DNA of 64,000 nt from Candidatus Pantoea edessiphila (GTDB lineage: Bacteria; Pseudomonadota; Gammaproteobacteria; Enterobacterales; Enterobacteriaceae), in the NCBI RefSeq assembly GCF_002933335.1, contig NZ_PDKS01000001.1, forward strand, positions 248,001 to 312,000. The letters run 5' to 3'. This document shows, one piece after another, positions 20,081 to 29,996 of this stretch. The first letter of the stretch is position 1. The number at the start of each line of letters is the position of its first letter. Position numbers and translations under genes: made by a program. The notes below the pieces were generated by a model that was not told where the DNA came from, did no database searches, and saw only the letters and a program-made list of their open reading frames with translations.

Positions 20081-22900
20081 ATGAAAAGAATGTTAATCAA
20101 TGCAACTCAAGAGGAAGAGTTACGTATTGCTTTAGTTAATGGTCAGCATCTTTATGATCTTGATATTAAAAAATCTAGTCATGAACAAACAAAATCTAAC
20201 ATTTATAAAGGGAAAATTATACGTATTGAACCTAGCTTAGAAGCTGTATTTGTTGATTATGGTCCCAAACGCCACGGTTTTCTTCCTATTAAAGAAATTT
20301 CTCAAGAATACTTTTCAGAAAATTACTGTAAAAATAACTACAATATTAAAGACATATTTAAAGAAGGTCAAGAATTAATAGTTCAAGTTGAAAAAGAAGA
20401 GCGAGGTAATAAAGGAGCTGCTTTGACAACTTTTGTATCATTGACAGGATGTTACTTAATTTTAATGCCTAATAATCCAGTTATTGGTATTTCTCGTCGT
20501 ATTGTAGGAGAGAAGCGCATTAAGATAAAAGAAATACTATCATTATTAAAAATTCCTGAAAATATGGGTATAATTATTCGCACAGCTGGTTTAGGAAAAT
20601 CAATAGAATTATTACAATGGGATTTAAATTTACGTTTCAAACGTTGGATAAAAATTAAAAAAATATCAAATAGTAAATCAGCACCATTCTTAATTTATCA
20701 GGAAAGTAATATCATAATAAGAGCTCTGCGAGATTACTTGCGTCATGATATTAGCGAAGTATTAATTGATAATCCAAAAGTTTTGGCATTCGCACGTAAG
20801 CAAATCAATGAAATTGGTAGATATGATTTTTTTGATAAAATTAAATCTTATGATAGTAATATTCCATTATTTAGTCATTATCAGATTGAATCACAAATAG
20901 AATCAGCTTTTCAACGTGCAGTATCTCTACCTTCTGGTGGTTCTATAGTTATAGATACTACTGAAGCTTTGACTGCTATTGATATCAACTCTGCTCGTTC
21001 TACTAAAGGGAAAGATATTGAAACTACAGCTCTTTCTACTAATCTTGAAGCGGCAGGAGAAATTGCTAGACAGATTCGTTTGCGTGATTTAAGTGGTTTA
21101 ATTGTAATTGATTTTATTGATATGATTGCCAGAGGAAATCAGCGAATAGTAGAGGATCGTTTTCGAGAAGAAGTAGATATAGATAGAGCACGTTTACAGA
21201 TCGGTAATATTTCTTGTTTTGGTTTATTAGAAATGTCTAGACAAAGATTAAACTTATCATTATGTGAATCGTATCAGCATGAATGCTCTCGCTGTAATGG
21301 TACAGGCACAATTCGTGATAATAAATCACTTTCACTTTCTATATTACGAATAATAGAAGAAGAAGCTATAAAATCTAACACGAAAGAAGTACATGCTATA
21401 GTCCCAGTACAAGTTGCTTCATATTTACTTAATGAACAGAGAGATGCTATTAATGCCATTGAAAAACGTCAAAATGGTGTTAGAACAGCTATAGTTCCTA
21501 GTATTAGATTAGAAAATCCAAACTATTCTGTTCTGCGTGTTGGTAAAGGTGAAGAAACTAAAATATTGGGCTATAACTTATCTAAATTACAAGAAACAAC
21601 AATATTTACATCAAATAAAGAAAATGTTATTAATCATCCTAGAATAAAACAATCTAGCTTAGAACATGTTTTTATTTCTAATAATGAATTCTCATCTAGA
21701 GAAATAATAGCAAATAAATCAATAACCAAATTCAAAGCCAAACCATTAATAGATGATATAGAACTAAACATAAATAACTATAGTTTTTTTAGTCGAGTTG
21801 TATTGAATTTAAAACAATTATTTGTTAATGGAATACCATATTCAATTGCATCAAAAAATAATATATTTATAAAACAATATATTGATATCCAAATTAATGA
21901 ATATAATGTCCAATATTTTAGAGATAATATAATTACTAATATTATAAAACACAAAAATCCTGAAATAATTTATAGTAATAATAGATCAATGCCCGTAAAG
22001 TATGATAAACAAGAAGTTAATCATATTTCTATAATTGAAAATATAATACTAAATATGACCTTAGATACAAAATTAAAAATAATAACTTCAATTAGACAAC
22101 AGAAACATAATAGTCAAAAAACAAAACAACCAGGTATTAATAATATATTTAATATACATAATAGAAAAAACAAAGAAAAAAATAAAAATATTAATTTAAT
22201 AAAACATCCAAGCCTTATAAAAAGTCAGTTGGTTATTAGATATCATAATTTCACTGATTGTTATAACAATATAATTCCTATTATTTTTTCTAAAAAAATA
22301 GAATTAACATCTAGTAAATTTTATTTTTCTCATTCTACTAAAAATAATTATCAGTTAAAACAGATAAAAACAATACAAAATATATCAAAAAAAAATTTAA
22401 ATTATAAACCTAATAAATCTATTGTTATATTATCAGATTATAAAATAATACGTAGTAATTACAATATATTAAAAAAAATAAACCATAAAAATATTAAATT
22501 AAATAATGATAAAATTAAAGTTAACGATAAAAACACTAAGCATATAAACCATTTTATAGTAAACAGATCTTCTTTAGAACCTTTATTATTAAATAAAAAT
22601 CAAGATAGGTCGCATAATAATAAAAAAAATAATATATTAATATCAAATTATTATGTAGATAATAAGATTTTATCTTCTAACAATATTAATATTGCATTTA
22701 AATCAATTTCAAAAAACAGAACACGTTGGAAATATTTTGCTTCCGCACCAATGACAAAGGTACCAATACCAGTTTGGAAACCAGATCCAATTAGATTTAG
22801 TGATTGGGTAAGACCTAAATTTAATTTTAATGGAAAAGGTTCAGCAGGTGGCCATAGTGCAACTCATCACGTTGCAGCACCTGCTACCAAACCTTTATAG
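20081..22900 (+). CDS. rne: Ribonuclease E
   Basis: RNase E (939 residues, E. coli 1061) starts mRNA decay and processes rRNA and tRNA. The catalytic half (about 1-510) is well kept: S1 domain, metal-binding Asp301 and Asp344, and the zinc-link cysteines Cys402/Cys405 in CSRCNGTG. A helix at about 569-582 (FFSRVVLNLKQLF) matches the E. coli membrane-anchor segment. Residues about 585-880 are low-complexity, rich in Asn, Lys and Ile, with no recognisable RhlB or enolase site. The last 60 residues match the E. coli PNPase-binding end, including SDWVRPKFNFNGKG and AGGHSATHH. The gene appears functional with a partly eroded degradosome scaffold. Confidence 0.97.
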   Translation: MKRMLINATQEEELRIALVNGQHLYDLDIKKSSHEQTKSNIYKGKIIRIEPSLEAVFVDYGPKRHGFLPIKEISQEYFSENYCKNNYNIKDIFKEGQELIVQVEKEERGNKGAALTTFVSLTGCYLILMPNNPVIGISRRIVGEKRIKIKEILSLLKIPENMGIIIRTAGLGKSIELLQWDLNLRFKRWIKIKKISNSKSAPFLIYQESNIIIRALRDYLRHDISEVLIDNPKVLAFARKQINEIGRYDFFDKIKSYDSNIPLFSHYQIESQIESAFQRAVSLPSGGSIVIDTTEALTAIDINSARSTKGKDIETTALSTNLEAAGEIARQIRLRDLSGLIVIDFIDMIARGNQRIVEDRFREEVDIDRARLQIGNISCFGLLEMSRQRLNLSLCESYQHECSRCNGTGTIRDNKSLSLSILRIIEEEAIKSNTKEVHAIVPVQVASYLLNEQRDAINAIEKRQNGVRTAIVPSIRLENPNYSVLRVGKGEETKILGYNLSKLQETTIFTSNKENVINHPRIKQSSLEHVFISNNEFSSREIIANKSITKFKAKPLIDDIELNINNYSFFSRVVLNLKQLFVNGIPYSIASKNNIFIKQYIDIQINEYNVQYFRDNIITNIIKHKNPEIIYSNNRSMPVKYDKQEVNHISIIENIILNMTLDTKLKIITSIRQQKHNSQKTKQPGINNIFNIHNRKNKEKNKNINLIKHPSLIKSQLVIRYHNFTDCYNNIIPIIFSKKIELTSSKFYFSHSTKNNYQLKQIKTIQNISKKNLNYKPNKSIVILSDYKIIRSNYNILKKINHKNIKLNNDKIKVNDKNTKHINHFIVNRSSLEPLLLNKNQDRSHNNKKNNILISNYYVDNKILSSNNINIAFKSISKNRTRWKYFASAPMTKVPIPVWKPDPIRFSDWVRPKFNFNGKGSAGGHSATHHVAAPATKPL

Positions 22901-22931
22901 ATTAATGATTAATTTAATTAATAACTTTTAG

Positions 22932-22961
22932 ACACAAGCTATGATATTTATCAGTTTGTGT
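22932..22961 (+). terminator. Candidate rne terminator
   Basis: A stem formed by ACACAA (22932-22937) and TTGTGT (22956-22961), with further inner pairs, lies 31 bases past the rne stop and is followed by a short T run. It sits between convergent rne and murJ. Confidence 0.45.
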
Positions 22962-23035
22962 TTAAACAATTTTTGCTGTTGTCATAATATTTAGCAAACA
23001 TAACGATGGTTTGTTTTTTCCTTTATCAAAAGATT

Positions 23036-24586
23036 TTATTTATATTGATAAGAAAAATTTTTTACTTTAAAACCAAAAACCTTGAGCATAAATAAGTATA
23101 CGGCTATACCTATGGTACAAATAATTGAAAGTCTTAATATACGATCTAGTATTAATGCATCTTCCCATTTATTAACATATTTTAAAATCATTAATAATAC
23201 TATTGCCATTACTAACGTTGATATAATAATTTGAAATAAAAACTTCATCAATCCATGTTCTAACCTAAAAATTTGTTTTTTAATTAATTCATGGAAAAGC
23301 AAATATGCATTCAAAATGCCTGATATACTTATAGATAATGATAAACAGACATGTTTTAATGAATGAAAAAATAGTAAATTAGTTAGTTGTGTTACAATTA
23401 AAGTGATAATAGCAATTCTAACTGGAGTTTTAATATCATTACTAGAATAGAAAGCAAGAACTAAAATTTTAGCACTCATTAAGCCAACTAAACCAATCGA
23501 ATATGCAATAAGGGCATATTGTGTCATAATAGCATCACTGATATTAAATTTGCCGTACTGAAATAATGTAATTATTATAGGTTTAGATAAAATTATTAAA
23601 CCTGCAGTACTAGGAATAGATAATAATAAGCAAATTTTTAAACCCCAATTTATCAAACGTGAATATTCATCATAATCATTGTTAGTTAAACTTTTCGATA
23701 GTGAAGGTAAAATAATTGTACCCAATGCTACACTTAGCACCCCTATAGGAAATTCTACTAATCTATTAGAATAATATAACCAAGATAAAGATCCAAAAGC
23801 TAAAAAAGAAGAAAAAATATTATTAATAATGGAAGCAATTTGACTAACTGACATACCAATAATGGCAGGGCCCATTCTTCTCATTACTAACAAAACAGAA
23901 GGATGATTGAACACAAATTTAGGTATAACTAGCAAATTAATTTTTCGTACATAGTATAACTGAAAAAACAGTTGTATTATTCCACCAAAAAACACTCCCC
24001 AACCTAATACTATTATAGGTGGATAAAAATAACCATGAAAAAATAATATAGATATTATAATACTAATATTAAATAAAATAGGGGTACATGCAGGTACCAA
24101 AAAATAATTATAAGTGTTTAGTATAATACCTACTAAAGATGCAAGTGAAATTAATAAAATATAAGGAAGCATAATACGTAATAATTTCGTTGCAATATTG
24201 AATAGATAACTGTCTCTTGTAAATCCTGGTGCTGCAATGAAAGTTAATTTAGGAGCTAATATCATACAAAAAACTATAATACAGGTTATTGATGTTATTA
24301 ATAGTCCAGATACACAAGACACAAATTGTCTTACACTTTCATTGTTTTTGTTTTCTTTTTTTGATTGTGATATTTGTTCTATAAATACAGGAATAAAAGC
24401 TTGAGAAAAAGCACCTTCAGCGAAGATACGTCTTAAAAGATTAGGTAATTTAAAAGCCATAAAAAAAGCATCTGTGAACATTCCTGCACCAAAATATTGT
24501 GCAATAAGAACATCTCTTATAAAACCTAATATTCGAGAAATTAATGTTAAGATACTAACTGTTGATAGAGATTTTAATAAATTCAT
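23036..24586 (-). CDS. murJ: Lipid II flippase MurJ
   Basis: MurJ (516 residues, E. coli 511) moves lipid II across the inner membrane for peptidoglycan synthesis. It has about 14 membrane segments, begins MNLLKSLSTVS, and keeps LGFIRDVLIA, FKLPNLLRRIFAEGAFSQAF and the GPAIIGMSVSQI segment. In E. coli flgN, flgM and flgA-L lie between murJ and rne; here only 135 bases separate the two stop codons, so that cluster was deleted. With dacC it implies a real cell wall. Confidence 0.97.
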   Translation of the reverse strand: MNLLKSLSTVSILTLISRILGFIRDVLIAQYFGAGMFTDAFFMAFKLPNLLRRIFAEGAFSQAFIPVFIEQISQSKKENKNNESVRQFVSCVSGLLITSITCIIVFCMILAPKLTFIAAPGFTRDSYLFNIATKLLRIMLPYILLISLASLVGIILNTYNYFLVPACTPILFNISIIISILFFHGYFYPPIIVLGWGVFFGGIIQLFFQLYYVRKINLLVIPKFVFNHPSVLLVMRRMGPAIIGMSVSQIASIINNIFSSFLAFGSLSWLYYSNRLVEFPIGVLSVALGTIILPSLSKSLTNNDYDEYSRLINWGLKICLLLSIPSTAGLIILSKPIIITLFQYGKFNISDAIMTQYALIAYSIGLVGLMSAKILVLAFYSSNDIKTPVRIAIITLIVTQLTNLLFFHSLKHVCLSLSISISGILNAYLLFHELIKKQIFRLEHGLMKFLFQIIISTLVMAIVLLMILKYVNKWEDALILDRILRLSIICTIGIAVYLFMLKVFGFKVKNFSYQYK

Positions 24587-25060
24587 AATTAGACAATGAA
24601 TCCTGAAAGGAATATACTTATATCAAGTATCCAAAGATTGATATACTTAAAAAGTATTTTATTAAAAGGTTTTTATGTTTTATAAATAAAATATAAATAT
24701 GCATATATAACATCTAACAATAGAATTAATTGTATTGAAAGTGATTATATTAATTTTATTGAAAGTAATTATAATTGTTTATATAAACGAATCATTATAT
24801 AATGAGTTATTAATTTATAATTAATATTTTAATTGATTATAATATTTAATATGAAGACATATATTATCACTTAATAATATAAAAATTAATTTAAATAGTA
24901 ATTAAGCAATATGTTAATCACAATAAATTTTTATGAAAGAAAATAATTAATACAAATAATAAATGATTTAGCTGAATTATTTACTTAAATATAATTGCTT
25001 AATATGTTTAATTTTTAATTAATTATAATTGTTTCAATATTAGGATATATATAAAATTAA
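24587..25060. other. Gene-free AT-rich spacer between murJ and pyrC
   Basis: Nothing recognisable is seen in these 474 bases between divergent genes. A loose direct repeat (ATTGAAAGTRATTATA) occurs around 24735-24775. E. coli has rimJ, grxB and other genes in this interval. Confidence 0.5.
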
Positions 25061-26107
25061 ATGATTTTACAATCAAACAAGATAGTTATAAGACGTCCAG
25101 ACGATTGGCATTTACATTTACGTGATGGTGATTTACTTAAGTTAGTTTTACCTTATAGCAGTTCAACATACAGTAGAGCTATAATAATGCCAAATTTAAT
25201 ATCACCCATAGTAGATATTAAGTCTGGAATAGATTATCGAAAATTGATTTTATCAAATGTACCAAATGGTCATATTTTTTCGCCTTTAATGACCTGCTAC
25301 CTAACTGAAGTATTAGATCCTGATGAGTTAGAACAAGCTTTTTTTTCAGGGATATTTACAGCGGTTAAAATGTATCCTTTATATTCTACTACAAATTCTT
25401 CTTATGGTGTTAATAAAATCAACAATATCACTAAGATACTAGAACGTCTTCAGAAGATACAAATGCCTTTGTTGGTTCATTGTGAAGTAACAGATTTTAA
25501 TATTGATATTTTCGATAGGGAAGCACGTTTTATAGATGATATAATGCACCCATTACGTAAACAATTCCCTGAATTAAAAATAGTTATGGAACATATATCA
25601 ACCAAGGAAGCAGTAGAATATGTAGAATCTTCTGATAATAAAGTTGGAGCTACCATTACACCTCATCATTTGATTTTAAATCGAAACGATTTGCTAGTTC
25701 ATAGGATTAATCCTCATTTTTATTGTTTTCCAATTCTTAAAAGCAAGGTACATCAAGAAGCTTTGCGTAAAGCAATATCTAATGGTAATTCAAAATTTTT
25801 CTTAGGCACAGATAGTGCACCACATATTATTAATCACAAAGAAAACAGTCAAGTACAAGCAGGCATATTTAATGCGCCAACGGCTTTATCAGTGTACGCA
25901 ACAGTATTTGAAGAATTAAATGCTTTACGATATTTTGAATCTTTCTGTTCAGAAAATGGTCCTCGTTTCTACAATTTACCTCTAAATCAAGACACAATTA
26001 CTTTAATACGCAAACCATGGAAAATAAAAAACACAGTCAATTTATCTCCATATTCTTTGGTCACCTTCCTTGTAGGAAATACATTAAATTGGTTCGTTGA
26101 AAACTAG
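25061..26107 (+). CDS. pyrC: Dihydroorotase
   Basis: PyrC (348 residues, as in E. coli) closes carbamoyl-aspartate to dihydroorotate in pyrimidine synthesis. The zinc ligands include His17 and His19 (HLHLRD), the carboxylated Lys103 (AVKMYP), His140 and His178, and the catalytic Asp in GTDSAPH. The segment LVHCEV has Cys where E. coli has Gly, next to a ligand but probably harmless. There is no clear ribosome-binding site. It supplies the substrate for PyrD encoded at 36873. Confidence 0.97.
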   Translation: MILQSNKIVIRRPDDWHLHLRDGDLLKLVLPYSSSTYSRAIIMPNLISPIVDIKSGIDYRKLILSNVPNGHIFSPLMTCYLTEVLDPDELEQAFFSGIFTAVKMYPLYSTTNSSYGVNKINNITKILERLQKIQMPLLVHCEVTDFNIDIFDREARFIDDIMHPLRKQFPELKIVMEHISTKEAVEYVESSDNKVGATITPHHLILNRNDLLVHRINPHFYCFPILKSKVHQEALRKAISNGNSKFFLGTDSAPHIINHKENSQVQAGIFNAPTALSVYATVFEELNALRYFESFCSENGPRFYNLPLNQDTITLIRKPWKIKNTVNLSPYSLVTFLVGNTLNWFVEN

Positions 26108-26246
26108 TCCATATAATAAAAAATTATTTATTTAATTAACAATGAGTTATCTTGCTAAATTATCTTATTTTTATTATTTTATAATCATCTTTAAAAAAGA
26201 TTACTTCCATAACATAATAATGAGTTAGTATACTCTGATTTTTAAT

Positions 26247-27197
26247 TTAAAAAACTCCATGTAATATATGATCTTTGCAAGCTAAGCTACAACAGTTATT
26301 AAATTTTTTTATACAATTTATGCATTGTACAAATAATAAATGACAATTACTATTCGCACAGTTTACGTAAGAATCACAAGATTCACCACATTGATGACAA
26401 AATGATAAAATATCTTTAGAAATTATTTCACTCATACGTCTATCAAAAACAAAATTTTTCCCTTTAAACATAATTGGTAAACCTTTCTTACGAGCATAAT
26501 TAACGTATTCAATAATTCCTCCTTTAATTTGATAAACTTTTTTAAATCCGTTATAAATCATCCATGCACTGGCTTTTTCACATCTAATACCTCCAGTACA
26601 GTATAAAATAATTTTTTTATTTTTATAATTTTTTAATATATCTATAACTTTAGGTAATTGTTCACGGAAAGTATTAGCGGGTATTTCTACAGCTCTTTCA
26701 AAATGTCCAATCTTATATTCATAACTGTTACGCATATCTACAAATATAGTTTCAGGATCATTTATCATATTGTTAACTTCTGTTGCTTCTATATATTTTC
26801 CTGTTGTACTAATATTAAGAATATTTTCTCTTATACCATCAGATATAATACGATTTCTAACCTTTATGGAAAGAACCCAAAATGATTTACCTTTATTATC
26901 TAGAGCTATGTTTATATGTAAATTGTTCAAGGCAGCATCTAAATTATAAATAAAACTTTTCATGTCTGCGTACAAAAAATCAGGCACGCTAATTTGAGCA
27001 TTTATACCTTCATCAGCAACATAAACACGACCAAACACTTTCAACTTATTAAGATAATAATATAATTTATCGCGAAAAAATTTTGGGTTATCAATTTTAA
27101 AGTACTTATAAAAAGAAACTGTTGTGCGAGGGATATCTTCTAAAATCAAACGAGCTTTTAGTTCTTTATTTGAAATACGATTATAAAGTACTACCAT
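26247..27197 (-). CDS. trhO: tRNA uridine(34) hydroxylase TrhO
   Basis: TrhO (YceA) hydroxylates U34 of certain tRNAs, the first step to 5-methoxyuridine. An N-terminal acylphosphatase-like domain is followed by a rhodanese domain with Cys200 in YCTGGIRCEK, then a Cys-rich C-terminal region (CHQCGESC, CHLLFVQC). At 316 residues it lacks about 35 residues of the E. coli tail, which is poorly conserved. The ATG at 27197 is chosen because family members start MPVLHNRIS; the longer frame to 27224 adds nine unmatched residues. Confidence 0.95.
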   Translation of the reverse strand: MVVLYNRISNKELKARLILEDIPRTTVSFYKYFKIDNPKFFRDKLYYYLNKLKVFGRVYVADEGINAQISVPDFLYADMKSFIYNLDAALNNLHINIALDNKGKSFWVLSIKVRNRIISDGIRENILNISTTGKYIEATEVNNMINDPETIFVDMRNSYEYKIGHFERAVEIPANTFREQLPKVIDILKNYKNKKIILYCTGGIRCEKASAWMIYNGFKKVYQIKGGIIEYVNYARKKGLPIMFKGKNFVFDRRMSEIISKDILSFCHQCGESCDSYVNCANSNCHLLFVQCINCIKKFNNCCSLACKDHILHGVF

Positions 27198-27753
27198 AGT
27201 ATTGATAATCCTATATGAAATCAAAAATATCTTGTTTAATCATGTTAATTATACATATAAAAAATCTTTCTTAAAATTATTACAGATACATATTTATTAT
27301 TCTAATTATCATAAATAATCCATATAGTTTTGTTTATTAGCTGTTTATTAATAATAATAATCAGTATAATAAAAATTATTTTTTGTTATAAATTTAATAG
27401 TAGAGAGACGATAAAATCGTCAGTTATTTTACAACTACTTAAAGTATATTACTTCTTGCTGCTAGTTAAATTACTGCGAAAATCGTTAATAAGTAGTCTA
27501 TACTAGATAAATATAGTAAGTTTCTGCTTCGATAACCGAAAAGGTAAAATTAAATTTCCTAAATCTTAAAATTCAATTTTAGTTAGATATACAAAATATT
27601 TTTGAACATAATTAATGATTAATCAATTTAACTGCTTGCATATTATTAGTTAATAATAAATTAGCATAAATAATCATTTCCAATAATTAATACTTATAGA
27701 CAAACTAATTTCTTTAATAATTCATATAATGTGCTTTCTATATAAAATTACTT
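27198..27753. other. Spacer between trhO and tRNA-Leu with a less AT-rich patch
   Basis: No gene is recognisable. About 27401-27540 is clearly less AT-rich than its flanks (roughly 29% G+C by hand count) and holds a perfect GACGAT/ATCGTC hairpin at 27407-27421. This could be a gene or RNA relic; no frame gave a match I recognise. Confidence 0.45.
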
Positions 27754-27840
27754 TGGTGCCCAGAGCGGGACTTGAACCCGCATAGCAATTAAGCCGAGGG
27801 ATTTTAAGTCCCTTGTGTATACCGATTTCACCACCTGGGC
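27754..27840 (-). tRNA. leuZ: tRNA-Leu(UAA)
   Basis: A complete class II tRNA of 87 bases is read on the minus strand, starting GCCCAGGTGGTGAAATCGG. The anticodon is TAA within CTTAAAA, it has a long variable arm and a GGTTCAAGTCC T arm. The 3' CCA is encoded (27754-27756). Its order after pgsA and tRNA-Cys matches E. coli leuZ. Confidence 0.97.
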
Positions 27841-27845
27841 TATTA

Positions 27846-27916
27846 AGGCGCGTCTCGGAATCGAACCGGGATAGGCGGATTTGCAATCCGCTGCATGACC
27901 ATTCTGCTAACGCGCC
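27846..27916 (-). tRNA. cysT: tRNA-Cys(GCA)
   Basis: A 71-base cloverleaf on the minus strand begins GGCGCGTTAGCAGAATGG, has anticodon GCA in TTGCAAA and T arm GGTTCGATTCC. The discriminator is U. The next bases are TAA, so CCA is not encoded and must be added by the CCA-adding enzyme, unlike the E. coli gene. Confidence 0.97.
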
Positions 27917-28053
27917 ACATACTTTATATGTGTATATCTTAATTTAATATAATTGTAAATAATTATTTAGGTTTATTCAATAGTAATTGCATATCATAAT
28001 ACTACTTTAATAGAAGTAGTCAATAGAGCAATTAATAAATTGTATGCTTCAGT

Positions 28054-28617
28054 TTAGTAATTAAAATAATTATTTTTTTTTAATAAATAATGTTGACATA
28101 TCCTAATGTATAAAAACATTGCCCATAATGTCAAAATTAATGCTATATATAGTATTACTATTCCAATTTTTATTAATAAAATATTAGGATGCCATATAAG
28201 TAAAAATAAAGAAAACATTTGTATAGTGGTTTTCAATTTACCTATCCATAATACAGGAATAACAGTATTATAGGTATTATAAATCCATTGACGTAAAGCA
28301 GAAATAATAATTTCTCTAGAAATGATTATTATTGTAGGTATAGTAATCCAATAAACGTGAAAGTATTCACATATCAAAATTAAAGCTGTTGATACCATTA
28401 CTTTATCTGCTATTGGATCTAAAAAACCACCGAAATTTGATGTTTGATTCCATCGTCGGGCTAAAAATCCATCGAGCCAATCAGTGATAGCAGCTATAGA
28501 GAATATTAATACAGTTATAACTGGTGAATAAATAAAAGGCAGGTAAAATGATATTAAAAAACATGGTATAAGAAAAAATCGTAATAATGTCAAAATATTA
28601 GGTATATTAAAATCCAT
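28054..28617 (-). CDS. pgsA: CDP-diacylglycerol-glycerol-3-phosphate 3-phosphatidyltransferase
   Basis: PgsA (187 residues, E. coli 182) makes phosphatidylglycerophosphate, the precursor of phosphatidylglycerol and cardiolipin, in the inner membrane. The CDP-alcohol phosphotransferase signature is perfect: Asp49-Gly50, Ala53-Arg54, Gly63, Asp67 and Asp71. There are four or five hydrophobic helices. The order pgsA, cysT, leuZ is that of E. coli, but glyW, which lies between pgsA and cysT there, is absent. Confidence 0.97.
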   Translation of the reverse strand: MDFNIPNILTLLRFFLIPCFLISFYLPFIYSPVITVLIFSIAAITDWLDGFLARRWNQTSNFGGFLDPIADKVMVSTALILICEYFHVYWITIPTIIIISREIIISALRQWIYNTYNTVIPVLWIGKLKTTIQMFSLFLLIWHPNILLIKIGIVILYIALILTLWAMFLYIRICQHYLLKKNNYFNY

Positions 28618-28665
28618 ATATTTAAAATTATATATCTATTATCAATGTTAATGATAAATTATTCA

Positions 28666-28750
28666 CGGAGGAGGAGAGATTCGAACTCACGGATAGTTGC
28701 CCATCGACGGTTTTCAAGACCGTTGCCTTAAACCACTCGGCCACTCCTCC
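28666..28750 (-). tRNA. serT: tRNA-Ser(UGA)
   Basis: An 85-base class II tRNA on the minus strand begins GGAGGAGTGGCCGAGTGG, with anticodon TGA in CTTGAAAA, a long variable arm and T arm AGTTCGAATCT. The discriminator is G followed by TGA, so CCA is not encoded. Its place beside tusE fits E. coli serT. Confidence 0.97.
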
Positions 28751-28986
28751 AAAATATCATTTGTCAAACAAAAGATATTATATGTTATTTTTATGAAAAA
28801 TGTAAAGCAAATATATTAATTATATATTGATATTTATATAATTATTAGTGATATTAAAATAATTTAAAGGGTGATTTTTATTTGACAATACATTGTCATC
28901 CTATTTTGGATAGTATTAAATAGTGAGCGAATATATTATATTTTGTATTAATACTCAATATAAAATTTTAGATAAAGGAATTAAAT

Positions 28987-29313
28987 GTGATTATAGATGA
29001 TAAAATTATTGCATTAGATAATGATGGATATTTAGAAAATATTGATGAATGGAATGAAAATATTGCAATAAAAATCGCAGAATGTGAAAATATTATTATG
29101 ACTATCGAACATTGGAATATAATATATTTAGTTCGTTCTTTTTATTTAAAGTACAATATTTCACCTACAATGCGTATGTTAATTGCTTATATTAATAGCC
29201 AAGATCAAAAATCAAAATCAAATAGTAGTTATTTGTTTAGATTATTTCCACAAGGCGTTTTGAAACAAGCTACTAGAATAGCAGGAATACCAAAACCCAG
29301 CCAATGCCTTTAA
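28987..29313 (+). CDS. tusE: Sulfurtransferase TusE
   Basis: TusE (108 residues, E. coli 109) takes sulfur from TusBCD and passes it to MnmA during 2-thiouridine formation in tRNA. The persulfide-carrying Cys107 is in the conserved C-terminal KPSQCL, and LFPQGVLKQATRIAGIPKP is typical. The start is GTG at 28987, with AAGGA about seven bases upstream. The presence of TusE and MnmA in this window indicates that the tRNA thiolation relay is retained. Confidence 0.96.
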   Translation: MIIDDKIIALDNDGYLENIDEWNENIAIKIAECENIIMTIEHWNIIYLVRSFYLKYNISPTMRMLIAYINSQDQKSKSNSSYLFRLFPQGVLKQATRIAGIPKPSQCL

Positions 29314-29816
29314 GAAATTGTTTTTTGATTAAATATCTAATGTTTTTATTCTAGTTATTTATAATTAAAAAATAATAAAGTACCTATTTAAAACAACTAA
29401 ATTTAGGATAAAAACATTAATATAATAGAAAAATTTTTCTATCCTGAGATATACTTATTTTTTAATAAATAATTTTTGATTATTGAAGATAAATATAATA
29501 TCATATTATATCATTGGTGTCTATTAATTAAGAAGTATATGAAATTTATTGATTACTATTAAAATAATCAAATAAAATTATAAAACAGATACAAATCTTA
29601 CAATATTCTTAACAAGAATTTAGTTTGCACATTTATAATGTTTTAAGACATTTATCTATAATAACAAAATGTGCTAGAGTTCAATTTATATTTATTAAAA
29701 TAATTTCGGTAGTATCTAAAGGGATTTAGGATTTTATTATAATATTCAATGTGGATTAAAGTTTTATTATTTTAAGTTATCATAATATATTTATAGCAAG
29801 ATCATGTTTGATCTTA

Positions 29817-29864
29817 TTGAGATAATCATTTAGAAATGCTTTGAGATAATCATTTAGAAATGCT
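29817..29864. repeat. Perfect 24-base tandem duplication in ompA leader
   Basis: Two identical 24-base copies, 29817-29840 and 29841-29864, abut in the region upstream of ompA. Each copy contains GATAATCATTTAGAAATGCT. Confidence 0.97.
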
Positions 29865-29980
29865 AGATTAAATTATTTGATTTATACACTTTTTACTAAT
29901 AGTACCTCAGAATATGTTAATTTTAATATTTAAATTGAAATCATATGTTGACTTCTTCATTATTTCTTGTTTTGAATAAC

Positions 29981-29996
29981 AACGAGGTAACGAGGT
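29981..29996 (+). promoter_or_regulatory. Duplicated ribosome-binding site of ompA
   Basis: The octamer AACGAGGT occurs twice in tandem (29981-29988, 29989-29996), giving two GAGGT sites before the ATG at 30002. The second is at the usual spacing and fixes the start. Confidence 0.8.
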
